From contig CADBRT010000022.1 of the NCBI GenBank assembly GCA_902797055.1, forward strand, positions 1 to 42,059: a stretch of DNA of 42,059 nt, in the 5' to 3' direction. A model generated the notes under the pieces. It worked only from the letters and a program-made list of their open reading frames with translations. It searched no databases and had not been told where the DNA came from. Position 1 is the stretch's first letter. Every line of letters begins with the position of its first letter. Made by a program: the position numbers and the translations under genes. Below are positions 32,934 through 42,054 of this stretch, one piece after another. Source of the DNA: an uncultured Spirochaetaceae bacterium (GTDB lineage: Bacteria; Spirochaetota; Spirochaetia; Treponematales; Treponemataceae).

Positions 32934-33836
32934 ATGAAAAACTGTAAGGCAAAAGTCAACTATTTAAAAACCAACTGGATTCTGTATGTGTTTTTTCTGA
33001 TGCCTGCAATCCTTTTGACCGCAATCTTTAAATATGTCCCCATGGGTGGCATCATTCTGGCATTTAAAGATTACAGCGCAATCAAAGGGGTGTTCGGCAG
33101 TGACTGGGTGGGTCTGAAATACTTCAAGCGGTTCATATCTTCCCCTGATTTCCTCTCGTATTTGATGAACACGCTGAAACTGAGCTTGTACGGACTGCTG
33201 TGGGGATTCCCCGTACCAATCGTACTTGCCCTGATACTGAACAGAATTTCACACGATGAAGTGAAACGGAAAATCCAGTTTGTCTTGTATCTTCCGAATT
33301 TTATTTCCGTCATTGTCTTGTGCGGAATGGTAAAGATTTTCCTTTCACCGGTGGGGCCGCTGAATAAGTTTTTGCAGATGTCGGTGGATTTTATGTCTCT
33401 GCCCTCCGCGTTCAGAATCATTTACATTGCAAGCGGTATTTGGCAGGGAGCCGGGTGGGGCTCAATTCTGTATACGGCAGCCCTGTCAAACTCTAGCAAG
33501 GAACTTACCGAAGCCGCAATAATGGACGGAGCGAACGTCTTCCAGCAGATCCGTCACGTCGATTTGCCGGCAATCAAAAACATAATCGTCATACAGTTCA
33601 TCCTGCAGGCGGGTAACATCATGAGCGTCGGGTTTGAAAAGGCTTACGCACTACAGACAAGCATGAACACCCCCGCTTCTGAAATAATCTCTACCTATGT
33701 GTATAAAGTCGGTTTGATAAACGGTGATTACGGGTTTTCCACGGCGGTGGGGCTGTTCAATTCAATTGTGAACGTGATACTGCTGCTGTTGGTGAATAAA
33801 ACCGTGAGCAAAATGAATGAAGGGGAGGGACTCTGA
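32934..33836 (+). CDS. sugar ABC transporter permease, LplB type
   Basis: This 300-residue inner-membrane permease of the CUT1 carbohydrate family has about six helices. The EAA loop is EAAIMDGANVFQQIRHVDLP (about 194-213), the site of ATPase contact. The TNWILYVFFLMPAILLTAIF start and the FKDYSA segment are typical of LplB-like proteins. GGGAGG lies just upstream of the ATG. It is the first gene of the cassette and the second permease follows after one base. No ATPase is encoded nearby; members of this family commonly share an MsmX/UgpC-type ATPase. Confidence 0.92.
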   Translation: MKNCKAKVNYLKTNWILYVFFLMPAILLTAIFKYVPMGGIILAFKDYSAIKGVFGSDWVGLKYFKRFISSPDFLSYLMNTLKLSLYGLLWGFPVPIVLALILNRISHDEVKRKIQFVLYLPNFISVIVLCGMVKIFLSPVGPLNKFLQMSVDFMSLPSAFRIIYIASGIWQGAGWGSILYTAALSNSSKELTEAAIMDGANVFQQIRHVDLPAIKNIIVIQFILQAGNIMSVGFEKAYALQTSMNTPASEIISTYVYKVGLINGDYGFSTAVGLFNSIVNVILLLLVNKTVSKMNEGEGL

Positions 33837-33837
33837 T

Positions 33838-34725
33838 ATGATTGTTTCGAAGACAACCATCGGTGACTATCTGTTTATAAAGACAGGAATGCTTCTTCTG
33901 GGAATATTTACGCTGCTGATTGTTATTCCCGTCTGCTATGTTCTGATTGCGTCTTTTATGGATCCCACCGTTTTGCAGAACCAGGGCATTTCCATGGAGA
34001 TAAAGAACTGGACGCTTCTTGCGTACAAGAAGGTCTTTGAAAACAGGATGATTTGGGTCGGCTTCCGGAATTCGCTCGTCTATTCTGTTGCCAGCACAAT
34101 TGTGTCCGTTGCGGTAACCATGCTTGCCGCATACCCCATGTCGCGGAAGAAACTCGTCGGCAGGAAGATCATCAACATCTTTTTTGTAATCACCATGTTT
34201 TTCGGGGGCGGTCTCATCCCGACGTATCTGCTGATAAGCAACCTCAACATGCTTGATACAATTTGGGCAGTAATCATTCCGAATGCCTTCAACGTCTGGA
34301 ACATGATTCTTGCCCGCACGTATTACCAGTCCGTGCCGGAAGAACTGCATGAAGCGTCGCAGATTGATGGTGCTTCGGAGCTTCTGTTCTTCTTCAAGAT
34401 AATGCTGCCGGTGTGCAAACCGATTATCGCGGTGATTGCCCTCTATAATTTTGTGGGCATGTGGAATTCGTATTTTGACCCCATGGTCTATCTGAACAAT
34501 GCAGAGATGCAGCCGCTCCAGCTGGTGCTACGTTCCATTCTGATTCAGAATACACCGGAACCAGGCATGATTGCCGATATTGCGAGCCTTGCCGAAATGT
34601 CAAAACTTGCGGAACTCTTGAAGTACTCAACCATCGTTGTTGCAAGTCTTCCGCTGCTGATAATGTATCCTTTCTTCAATAAATATTTTGAGAAGGGAGT
34701 TTTAATCGGATCTGTAAAAGGATAA
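33838..34725 (+). CDS. sugar ABC transporter permease, LplC/YtcP type
   Basis: This 295-residue inner-membrane permease pairs with the LplB-type protein. About six helices are visible, with the EAA loop in EELHEASQIDGASELLFFFKIMLP. The frame can be extended to 33817, but ATG 33838 has GGGGAGGG nine bases upstream. It begins one base after the stop codon of the previous gene, so the two are translationally linked. Confidence 0.92.
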   Translation: MIVSKTTIGDYLFIKTGMLLLGIFTLLIVIPVCYVLIASFMDPTVLQNQGISMEIKNWTLLAYKKVFENRMIWVGFRNSLVYSVASTIVSVAVTMLAAYPMSRKKLVGRKIINIFFVITMFFGGGLIPTYLLISNLNMLDTIWAVIIPNAFNVWNMILARTYYQSVPEELHEASQIDGASELLFFFKIMLPVCKPIIAVIALYNFVGMWNSYFDPMVYLNNAEMQPLQLVLRSILIQNTPEPGMIADIASLAEMSKLAELLKYSTIVVASLPLLIMYPFFNKYFEKGVLIGSVKG

Positions 34726-34775
34726 TCGGAAACTCGGAAGACATCCCGGGAGTCCATCTATATAGGAGATTTTGT

Positions 34776-36395
34776 ATGAGGAAAAATGTGAGAACTGTTT
34801 TGTCCGGCATTGTTGCCGCTGGATTGATTGCGGGATTTGCCGCTTGTTCAAAGAAAAACGCTGCCAGTGAAACTATTATTACTGATGTGCATTTCCCGCT
34901 TGAACAGCCGGCCGTGTTGAACTTTATCACATCTGCGCCGTCAGGGTCAACGCAGAACCCGAATGAACGCTTGATTTTCCAGCGGCTTGAAAAAGAGTCG
35001 AACGTAAAGATTAAGTGGACCTGTTTTGTTCAGGATCAGTTCAACGACAAAAAGAACCTCGCCCTCTCAAACGCAAAGGCTTTGCCTGACGGGCTTTTCA
35101 ATGCAGACATGTCGGACTATGAGTTGCTCCGATATGCCAAGCAGGGGATTATTATTCCCTTGGAAGATTTGATTGAAAACAACATGCCCAACCTGAAGAA
35201 AGTGCTTGATGACAACCCGAACTACAAGCAGATGATTACCGCTCCCGACGGACACATCTACGCATTCCCGTGGATAGAACAGCTTGGTTCTGGCAAAACT
35301 GCAATTCAGGCAATCGGCGGAATGCCTTTCATAAATAAGGCGTGGCTCGACAGACTGGGGCTCGCTGTTCCAAAGACGACGGACGAACTTGAAAAAGCAC
35401 TGCTCGCCTTTAAGGAAAACGACATGGCGGGGGACGGCAAAACAATCCCCATGTCATTTATCATGAACGGCGGAAACGAAGACATGGGCTTTATCCTGGG
35501 CGCCTTCGGGGAAGGGTACGGTGACGTTCCTGACCACATTGCCGTGAGCAACGATAAAAAAGTCATTTACACTGCTGCACAGGAAGGGTACAAGGAAGGG
35601 CTTGAGTGGATGCATAAACTTGCCTCTGAAGCATTGATTGACCTTGAGGCATACACCCAGAACTGGTCAACGTTTGTTGCAAAGGGGAAAGCCGGGCGTT
35701 ACGGTGTCTGCTTTTCTTGGGACTGCGCGAATATAGTAGCAAATCCGGGCGACTTTGTTCCGCTTCCTGCCCTGATTGGCCCCGAAGGACAGAAGAATGC
35801 TCCGCGCTCAAGCCGCAGTGACACAAGCGGTTTCCAGAAAGGACGCTGTGTCCTTACAAGTGCCTGCAAAAATAAAGTTCTTGCCGCCGCGTGGATTGAT
35901 CTTATGTATGAACCTCACCAGTCAGCACAGAACAACTGGGGAACATACGGCGAAACGGGTGCTGACAATATTTTTGAGATGACCGACAGCGGAATGCTCA
36001 AGCATCTTGACCTTGCCGGAAAGTCCCCGAACGAAATCAGGAATGCGCAGATGGTAGGTGGCCCGCTGGCTGTGCTGGACTCCTATTACAATGTGTATGT
36101 CACCTGTCCTGATGATGCCCAATACCGCATGGACTGGGTAAAGGATGTGTATTCCGCAGACATGAAAGAAAACTATGTGTTTCCGAATATCTTTATGAGC
36201 CAGGAAGACTTGGACAGCATAGCCCAGTATACGACGGATTTGGACACCTACGTAAACCGCATGAAGTCGGAATTTGTCATGAACGGCAATGTGGAAGAGA
36301 AATGGGACGAGTATTTGAAGAAACTCGACCAGTACGGGCTTTCCAAATACATGGAGATAATGCAGAGGAACCTTGATTCATACAAAGGTTTCTAA
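34776..36395 (+). CDS. sugar-binding lipoprotein, LplA-like (solute-binding family 1)
   Basis: This 539-residue exported lipoprotein has a signal peptide ending in GFAAC, with Cys24 the lipidation site for Lgt. The mature protein has the two-lobed features of large extracellular solute-binding proteins: LSNAKALPDGLFNADMSDYE, the II-PLEDLIENNMPNLKK segment, and TDELEKALLAFKENDMAGDGK, typical of the LplA group. The start at 34776 follows TAGGAGA. In LplABC-type systems this subunit decides specificity. The GH32 gene next to it suggests sucrose or fructo-oligosaccharides. Confidence 0.9.
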   Translation: MRKNVRTVLSGIVAAGLIAGFAACSKKNAASETIITDVHFPLEQPAVLNFITSAPSGSTQNPNERLIFQRLEKESNVKIKWTCFVQDQFNDKKNLALSNAKALPDGLFNADMSDYELLRYAKQGIIIPLEDLIENNMPNLKKVLDDNPNYKQMITAPDGHIYAFPWIEQLGSGKTAIQAIGGMPFINKAWLDRLGLAVPKTTDELEKALLAFKENDMAGDGKTIPMSFIMNGGNEDMGFILGAFGEGYGDVPDHIAVSNDKKVIYTAAQEGYKEGLEWMHKLASEALIDLEAYTQNWSTFVAKGKAGRYGVCFSWDCANIVANPGDFVPLPALIGPEGQKNAPRSSRSDTSGFQKGRCVLTSACKNKVLAAAWIDLMYEPHQSAQNNWGTYGETGADNIFEMTDSGMLKHLDLAGKSPNEIRNAQMVGGPLAVLDSYYNVYVTCPDDAQYRMDWVKDVYSADMKENYVFPNIFMSQEDLDSIAQYTTDLDTYVNRMKSEFVMNGNVEEKWDEYLKKLDQYGLSKYMEIMQRNLDSYKGF

Positions 36396-36419
36396 CGGAA
36401 AAGGATGAGGGAAGAAACG

Positions 36420-37895
36420 ATGTGTAATTCTGCAATTCTGGAGAGAGTGCGCAGCTATGAGAAATGCAATGTTCCTAAAACCGTGGGTGAAAAACCAGTT
36501 TTCCACTTTTCGGTTCCGACCGGCTGGATGAACGATCCCAACGGATTCTCTTACTTTTGCGGAACCTACCATCTTTTCTTCCAGTACAATCCCTATTCAA
36601 CGGAATGGGGGCCGATGCACTGGGGTCACTGCACTACCAAGGATTTTGTCCACTGGGAGATTCTGCCGTGCGCCATGGCTCCTGACGCTTTCTTTGACAA
36701 CGAAGGGTGTTTTTCAGGGACAGCGGTCGAAAGCGGTGGAAAGCATGTCCTGCTTTACACGGGGGTGCAGGGAAAGACGGACGGCAATGGAAAACCGTAC
36801 ACGGTGCAGAACCAGTGCGTGGCGTTTGGGGACGGGGTGAATTATGAAAAATATAAGGGGAACCCTGTCATCTCCTCTTCCATGCTCCCCGAGGGGTCTT
36901 CTGTCATAGATTTCAGGGATCCGAAGATTTGGAAGGAGGGGGACGGATTCCGCGCCCTGGTGGGGAGCAAGGCGCAGGACGGTAGCGGGCAACTTGCCCT
37001 TTTTTCTTCGCGGAATGCCATTGAGTGGAAGTTTGAAAAGATAATAGACCGCTGTAAAAACGAGTACGGCAGGATGTGGGAATGTCCTGATTTCTTTGCC
37101 CTGGATGGCCGCCAGATTCTTATTGTTTCGCCGCAGTTCATGGAGGCTGACGGGGAGGAATTCCATGCGGGCAACAATACCATCTATTTTGTAGGGGACT
37201 GGGACGAAAAAGAAGCCGTCTGGAAGCGTGACAAACCGCACTTGCTGGACGCGGGGCTGGACTTCTATGCCGCACAGACGGTGCTGGCTGCTGACGGCAG
37301 AAGGATTATGATAGGCTGGCTGCAGAACTGGGACAACCATATTCTTCCTGACGGGCAAACTTGGTCCGGCATTATGACGGTTCCCAGAGAGCTGAAAGTC
37401 GCCGGCGGAAGACTCTTGCAGACTCCTGTCCGGGAGCTTGAAGCATGCCGCCAGAACAGAATATCCTATTTCTGTGTGCCTGTTGGGGGCAAGACAAAAA
37501 AGACCTTGCTGAACGGAGTCGCTGGCAGAATTTTTGATATGACGCTGACTGTCAAAAATACGCGCTGCGGAACATTTGCCGTGTATGTGGCAGCCGATGA
37601 AACACACTTTACAAAAATAGTCTTCGACATGGAAAAAAATACTTTAGGCGTGGACAGAAGCCGTTCCGGCTTGCGCAAGGACTTTATAACGGACAGAACC
37701 TTCCGACTGCCTGAAGTCAGGGAGAGCCTGCAACTCCGCGTTCTCTTCGATAAATACGCGCTTGAAGTTTTTGCGAATGACGGTGAAACCGCGCTGTCTT
37801 TGCTGGTGTATACCCCGCTTGAAGCCGACAGAATTTATTTTACGGCAGACACAGAAACGGCAATGGACGTGGAAAAGTCCGACATTGCCGTGTAG
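36420..37895 (+). CDS. GH32 beta-fructosidase (sucrose or sucrose-6-phosphate hydrolase)
   Basis: This 491-residue glycoside hydrolase releases fructose from sucrose, sucrose-6-phosphate or fructans. All three catalytic motifs are intact: WMNDPNG with nucleophile Asp39, FRDPK (165-169) stabilising the transition state, and WECPD with acid/base Glu221. The five-bladed propeller domain extends to about 330, followed by the beta-sandwich domain. There is no signal peptide, so it acts in the cytoplasm on sugar brought in by the ABC transporter. Because an ABC system does not phosphorylate sugar, free sucrose or short fructans are more likely than sucrose-6-phosphate. ATG 36420 is favoured over ATG 36405 because of ribosome-site spacing. 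Confidence 0.94.
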   Translation: MCNSAILERVRSYEKCNVPKTVGEKPVFHFSVPTGWMNDPNGFSYFCGTYHLFFQYNPYSTEWGPMHWGHCTTKDFVHWEILPCAMAPDAFFDNEGCFSGTAVESGGKHVLLYTGVQGKTDGNGKPYTVQNQCVAFGDGVNYEKYKGNPVISSSMLPEGSSVIDFRDPKIWKEGDGFRALVGSKAQDGSGQLALFSSRNAIEWKFEKIIDRCKNEYGRMWECPDFFALDGRQILIVSPQFMEADGEEFHAGNNTIYFVGDWDEKEAVWKRDKPHLLDAGLDFYAAQTVLAADGRRIMIGWLQNWDNHILPDGQTWSGIMTVPRELKVAGGRLLQTPVRELEACRQNRISYFCVPVGGKTKKTLLNGVAGRIFDMTLTVKNTRCGTFAVYVAADETHFTKIVFDMEKNTLGVDRSRSGLRKDFITDRTFRLPEVRESLQLRVLFDKYALEVFANDGETALSLLVYTPLEADRIYFTADTETAMDVEKSDIAV

Positions 37896-37921
37896 GAAGC
37901 GGCATCTTGCCGTCCCAACGC

Positions 37922-38962
37922 CTACCGGCTGCCCGTCGAATTCCTTTCTATAACTTCTGTTTTTACATATGTTGTTCTGAACGGAAGCGACGGGTTGCGT
38001 ATTCTTGAAACGAGAATGTCCGCTGCAATGCAGCCCATGTCCAGCGATGGTATGTTGACTGTGGTCAAAGATGGTTCGACCCGTGTCGATTCCGGGGAAT
38101 TGTCAAAACCGCACACTTTCACATCCTCCGGCACGGAGTACCCTGCCTGCTTTAAAGCCCTCATCAAGTTTATGGCGATAAAATCATTGGCGCAGAAAAA
38201 CGCCTGGGGAATTTCCTTCATTTCCTTCACTTTCTGGCAGAGCCATTCACTGTTTCCGTACAAAGGGGAATCGGTATCCAGAATGCAGGAATCCTTTTCG
38301 AATGCAAGATTGAAATCCTTCAGCACGGTTAGGAAGCTTTCCCACCGTTCAAAAAAAGAATTGCAGTGGTTGAAGTCTCCGACAAAACCGATTTTACTGA
38401 CTCCTCCTGTGATTAAGGATTTGAGCATGTTGTATGTACTGACTTTGTTTTCCATATAAATCAAGTCTGAGGGCAAATCCAGGTCGTGGCGGTTAACGAC
38501 GGTGTCAACAAACAGCAGGGGAATCTGTTTTGAACACAAGAAACGGCTGTACGTTTCCGAAAAAAGTTCCAGACAGATAATGCCGTCGATGGGTGTACGG
38601 TCAAAGCCTGCCGGCAGTACAAGGTTTGAAATTTCTGAATCGCGTATCAAGAAGATGGAAAGCGTATAGCCTGCGCTTGAAATCCGTTCCTGGAACGCGT
38701 CGATTACTTTTGACCCGAAATGGGACGTATTCATCAGGGAGTTGGCGAATAACGCTATCTGTTTGCTTTCGGATGTCTCCACGGTGTCCTGTTTCGGGTT
38801 GTTCAAGCCGAATTGTTTGTACCCCATCTCGGCGGCTTTTTGAAAAATCCTGTTCTTTGTTGCGTCGGAAACGGAACCCGTGTTGTTCATTGCCTTGGAA
38901 ACGGTGTTGCGGGAAACTCCGAGTGCTTCTGCTATGTCCTGTAATGTTACTTTATTGCTCAT
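37922..38962 (-). CDS. LacI-family transcriptional regulator
   Basis: This 346-residue DNA-binding repressor has the N-terminal helix-turn-helix VTLQDIAEALGVSRNTVSKA and hinge (about 5-60), followed by a periplasmic-binding-protein-like effector domain with KVCGFDNSPESTRVEPSLTTVNIP, typical of the family. It is convergent with the GH32 gene at the end of the cassette. TGTAAA elements occur both upstream of this gene and at the transporter promoter, which suggests it controls both. The effector is probably sucrose, fructose or a derivative; this is inference from the neighbours. Confidence 0.93.
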   Translation of the reverse strand: MSNKVTLQDIAEALGVSRNTVSKAMNNTGSVSDATKNRIFQKAAEMGYKQFGLNNPKQDTVETSESKQIALFANSLMNTSHFGSKVIDAFQERISSAGYTLSIFLIRDSEISNLVLPAGFDRTPIDGIICLELFSETYSRFLCSKQIPLLFVDTVVNRHDLDLPSDLIYMENKVSTYNMLKSLITGGVSKIGFVGDFNHCNSFFERWESFLTVLKDFNLAFEKDSCILDTDSPLYGNSEWLCQKVKEMKEIPQAFFCANDFIAINLMRALKQAGYSVPEDVKVCGFDNSPESTRVEPSLTTVNIPSLDMGCIAADILVSRIRNPSLPFRTTYVKTEVIERNSTGSR

Positions 38963-38975
38963 ATCGTTGGGAGAT

Positions 38976-39018
38976 ATTATAAAGTAAAAGAGTGCAAATG
39001 TAAATGTAAAAGGTTACA
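38976..39018 (-). promoter_or_regulatory. lacI-type promoter with adjacent operator-like palindrome
   Basis: On the minus strand TTTACA (38999-39004) and TATAAT (38976-38981) are 17 bases apart. TGTAAAAGGTTACA (39005-39018), an inverted repeat TGTAA/TTACA, lies directly upstream. This fits autoregulation. Confidence 0.65.
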
Positions 39019-39038
39019 AAATGGGCATAAAGCAGCGA

Positions 39039-39063
39039 AGGAGCAGCACACTGCCCGCTGAAC
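39039..39063 (+). repeat. right 25-bp direct repeat flanking the sugar cassette
   Basis: Identical to 32750-32774. This copy is outside any gene and touches the stop codon (39064-39066, minus strand) of the HD-domain gene. Confidence 0.95.
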
Positions 39064-39729
39064 CTATTCGTCCTGGAGCCAGCCGTTTTCTACCGCCCTG
39101 TCGATGTTTTTGAGCACCCAGGGCCAGATTGCCGGCATGGTGGCGCGCACGATGTCCTGCCGTTGGAGGACTTCGGATTTTTTTACGTTATGTTCTTTCC
39201 AAGAGTGGCCGACGGTGAGCGTATTGTGCAGGAACGGCTGCAGGCTGTCCAGGCTTGCCGCAAAGCGTGCGTCAGCAGTGGCTTTTTTGTCAAATTCCTC
39301 CCACAGCGAGCGTATGGCGTTCCGCTGGTCATCGGGCAGGAGTGCGAACAGCCTGTCCGCGCTCTCTTTTTCACGTAGTTCCTTCGTTATTTGATTCTTT
39401 TCATCGTAGGCAAAGGTATCTCCCGCGTAAATTTCGATGAGGTCATGGATTACCACCATCTTTACGACTCTGCCGACATCCGGTGTGTCTGTGCAGTATT
39501 CTGAAAGCAACTGAGCCATAACCGCCAGATGCCAGGAATGCTCCGCGTCATTTTCACGCCGGGAACCGTCAATGAGTAACGTCTGCCGCAATATATGGGT
39601 CATCTTGTCTATTTCGGCTATAAAATGCATCTGGGAGTCGAAGCGTTCGTTGCCGGAGGCAAGGTAATAGGCGGAAAACGGGTCATCTGTCTCCTGTTTG
39701 AAAGGAGAGGTATTAACAAGTTCTTCCAT
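39064..39729 (-). CDS. HD-domain phosphohydrolase, YfbR/HDDC2 type
   Basis: This 221-residue cytoplasmic protein has the metal-binding HD pattern: RENDAEHSWHLAVMA with His64, then VVIHDLIEIYAGD with His95-Asp96, and a later Asp in AASLDSLQPFLHN. This layout is that of the HD_3 group, which includes 5'-deoxynucleotidases. Role in nucleotide turnover is likely but not proved. The gene was probably the convergent neighbour of the FtsH-like gene before the sugar cassette arrived. Confidence 0.88.
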   Translation of the reverse strand: MEELVNTSPFKQETDDPFSAYYLASGNERFDSQMHFIAEIDKMTHILRQTLLIDGSRRENDAEHSWHLAVMAQLLSEYCTDTPDVGRVVKMVVIHDLIEIYAGDTFAYDEKNQITKELREKESADRLFALLPDDQRNAIRSLWEEFDKKATADARFAASLDSLQPFLHNTLTVGHSWKEHNVKKSEVLQRQDIVRATMPAIWPWVLKNIDRAVENGWLQDE

Positions 39730-39797
39730 ACTAACTTTCTAAAATAATGCATGACTGTGAATTTTACAAGTAAAAAATCATTTCGCAAAAATAATAA

Positions 39798-39825
39798 TTG
39801 TTTTTTTGCAAAAGTATGCTATACT
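39798..39825 (+). promoter_or_regulatory. possible promoter of the chemoreceptor gene
   Basis: TTGTTT (39798-39803) and TATACT (39820-39825) are 16 bases apart, giving a leader of about 75 bases. I saw no sigma-28-type element, although chemoreceptor genes often have one. Confidence 0.4.
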
Positions 39826-39905
39826 GATTCAAATAAGCCTTTGAGGTAATGTGCAGCATCTGTGATAAAATAAGGTTGTTTTTTTAGATTTTTTGGAGGT
39901 AAAAA

Positions 39906-42005
39906 ATGTCTAAAGAAGGTGATACCGGGAAGAAATCGAGCCTCGTCGTAGTACTGATTCTTTCCATGGCACTGGCTATCGCTACTATGAATTTACTGCA
40001 AACAATTATTGTTGCCCATAATGCCCGTCTAAAAGTTGTAGAAAGCGAAACGGTCAATTATCGGCAGACGGTTTCTGCGTATGTGTGGGCACTTGAAAAT
40101 ACAATAGAAGGCTACTACAAGGAACTTGATTACTATGTCAATGCAGATGTCATGCGCAAAGGTGATTTCGATGCCGCAGGCGCCTGGCTGCAGGCTCACG
40201 AATCTGCACGGTCAAAAGATTTTGATTACATCATGCTCGTTGATGTCGGTGGAGTCTCGTACAACGATATAGGAACGCGGACCAATGTTGCGGAACGGGA
40301 CTATGTTAAGGCAATCTTACAACAGGGGAAGGACAGGTACATTGATGACCCTGTTGTCTCCAAAACTACCGGACAGACCGTCATACACGTTACAAGGGCT
40401 ATAAATGCGAACGGAAAGACGTATGCGGTAGTGGGTGTCGTGGGACTTGAAAAAATCACTACGGAGGTCAATGCCATAAAATTCGGTACGAACGCGTACG
40501 GCTGGATTATCGCGAGCGACGGAACCGTCATGGCGCACCGCAGCCCCGATTACATCATGAAGAAAAACTTCATCACGAATCCGACTCCCGGACATGAAGA
40601 GATAACCGATATTGCAAAGCGGATGGTAAAAGGTGAAACGGGATGGGGAACCGTCGCCGGGCATGATGCTTCCAGAGACCTTGTCGTCTACCAACCTGTT
40701 TCAGGAACTCCCTGGTCGTTTGCACTTTCAATCCCTTCCGACATGATTTACACTCTGGTAACGCAGATCCGGCTTCAGATGGTTGTATTCGGTACGCTGA
40801 CCGTTATCCTGTCTGTCCTTGTCGGCGCATTCCTCATTTACTTCCTGATGAAACCGCTTGGGGTCGTAAAAGAGGTTATTCTGGGTATCGCAAGCGGAAA
40901 CGCTGACCTTACCAAGAGAATTGAAGTCAACTCCAACAATGAAATCGGACAGGTGGTGCAGGGCTTCAATCAGTTTACGGCAAAACTGCAGACGATTATC
41001 AGCGATGTCAAGGACTCCAAGAATGAGCTTGGTACGGCAGGTGAAGACATGGCTGCAACTTCGCAGGATGCCGCAAGCGCCATCACTCAGGTCATCGCGA
41101 ACATCGACAGCTTCGGTCATCAGCTCAACCACCAGAAAAACAGTGTGGACCAGACTGCTGGCGCCGTTGAGGAGATTTCTTCAAACATCGATTCCCTGAA
41201 CAATATGATTGAAAACCAGTCATCAGGTGTTACCCAGGCAAGCGCTGCTGTCGAAGAAATGATAGGAAACATCACGTCCGTCAACAACTCCATGGAAAAA
41301 ATGAGCCGTTCGTTTGTCAGTCTCCAGACACATTCTCAGGAAGGATTCGGCAAGCTTGAAACGGTGAGCCAGAAAGTGCAGGCGATTGAAAATCAGTCGG
41401 AAACGCTTCAGGACGCGAACCTTGCAATCGCGAATATCGCTGAGCAGACAAATCTGCTCGCCATGAATGCTGCTATTGAAGCAGCTCACGCAGGAGAAGC
41501 CGGCAAAGGCTTTGCCGTCGTTGCGGACGAAATCAGAAAGCTTTCGGAGACTTCCACAGAGCAGTCAAAGACAATCAGCACCCAGCTCAGTCGGATTATG
41601 GAATCCATCAAGGAAGTCGTCGGCGCTTCTTCTGATGCAAGCCAGACGTTCTCCCTTGTTTCTCAAGAACTTGTGGATACAGACCAGCTTGTCATGCAGA
41701 TTAAAACCGCGATGGAGGAACAGAACGAGGGGTCAAAGCAGATTACCGAAGCGCTTAAAATGCTGAACGACAGCACCGAAGAAGTCCGCTCTGCTTCTGC
41801 CGAAATGCAGGAAGGAAACAAACTCATCCGCTCTGAAGTCCATCAGCTGAAGGACGTCACCATCTCCATGAAAGCAAGCATGGAGGAGATGTCTGTCGGC
41901 ACGCGGAAGGTAAGCGAAACCGGCACCGTGCTGACAGAGGTTGCTGACCGCATGAGGGCGTCAATCGTAAAGATAGGCAACCAGATAGACGAGTTCAAGG
42001 TGTAG
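39906..42005 (+). CDS. methyl-accepting chemotaxis protein with Cache sensor domain
   Basis: This 699-residue inner-membrane chemoreceptor signals through CheA/CheW to flagella. Helix 1 is at about 12-36. A large periplasmic sensor of Cache type (about 40-285) includes [18 protein letters not shown] and [20 protein letters not shown], two strands typical of dCache modules. Helix 2 is at about 293-316, followed by HAMP and a long coiled coil. The highly conserved hairpin tip, [20 protein letters not shown] and following, lies at about 515-545. TGGAGGT at 39894-39900 precedes the ATG. The ligand is unknown; sensing the sugar handled by the neighbouring cassette is possible but untested. Confidence 0.94.
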   Translation: MSKEGDTGKKSSLVVVLILSMALAIATMNLLQTIIVAHNARLKVVESETVNYRQTVSAYVWALENTIEGYYKELDYYVNADVMRKGDFDAAGAWLQAHESARSKDFDYIMLVDVGGVSYNDIGTRTNVAERDYVKAILQQGKDRYIDDPVVSKTTGQTVIHVTRAINANGKTYAVVGVVGLEKITTEVNAIKFGTNAYGWIIASDGTVMAHRSPDYIMKKNFITNPTPGHEEITDIAKRMVKGETGWGTVAGHDASRDLVVYQPVSGTPWSFALSIPSDMIYTLVTQIRLQMVVFGTLTVILSVLVGAFLIYFLMKPLGVVKEVILGIASGNADLTKRIEVNSNNEIGQVVQGFNQFTAKLQTIISDVKDSKNELGTAGEDMAATSQDAASAITQVIANIDSFGHQLNHQKNSVDQTAGAVEEISSNIDSLNNMIENQSSGVTQASAAVEEMIGNITSVNNSMEKMSRSFVSLQTHSQEGFGKLETVSQKVQAIENQSETLQDANLAIANIAEQTNLLAMNAAIEAAHAGEAGKGFAVVADEIRKLSETSTEQSKTISTQLSRIMESIKEVVGASSDASQTFSLVSQELVDTDQLVMQIKTAMEEQNEGSKQITEALKMLNDSTEEVRSASAEMQEGNKLIRSEVHQLKDVTISMKASMEEMSVGTRKVSETGTVLTEVADRMRASIVKIGNQIDEFKV

Positions 42006-42026
42006 GGGAATATATAATTATGTGTT

Positions 42027-42054
42027 AGGGGCTGTCTAAGAAGTTTGCACTCTA
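42027..42054 (+). repeat. inverted copy of the MITE-like element terminus at window end
   Basis: These 28 bases, beginning AGGGGCTGTCTAAGAAGTTT, are the exact reverse complement of 28700-28727. The element would continue beyond the window. Confidence 0.9.

Noticed and set aside
37896..37921. Terminator between the GH32 and LacI-family genes
   Set aside because: Only a five-pair CGGCA/TGCCG hairpin without a T-run is visible, too weak to call.
39781..39905. Sigma-28 flagellar promoter for the chemoreceptor gene
   Set aside because: I found no TAAA with a correctly spaced GCCGATAA-like box; a sigma-70-like pair fits better.
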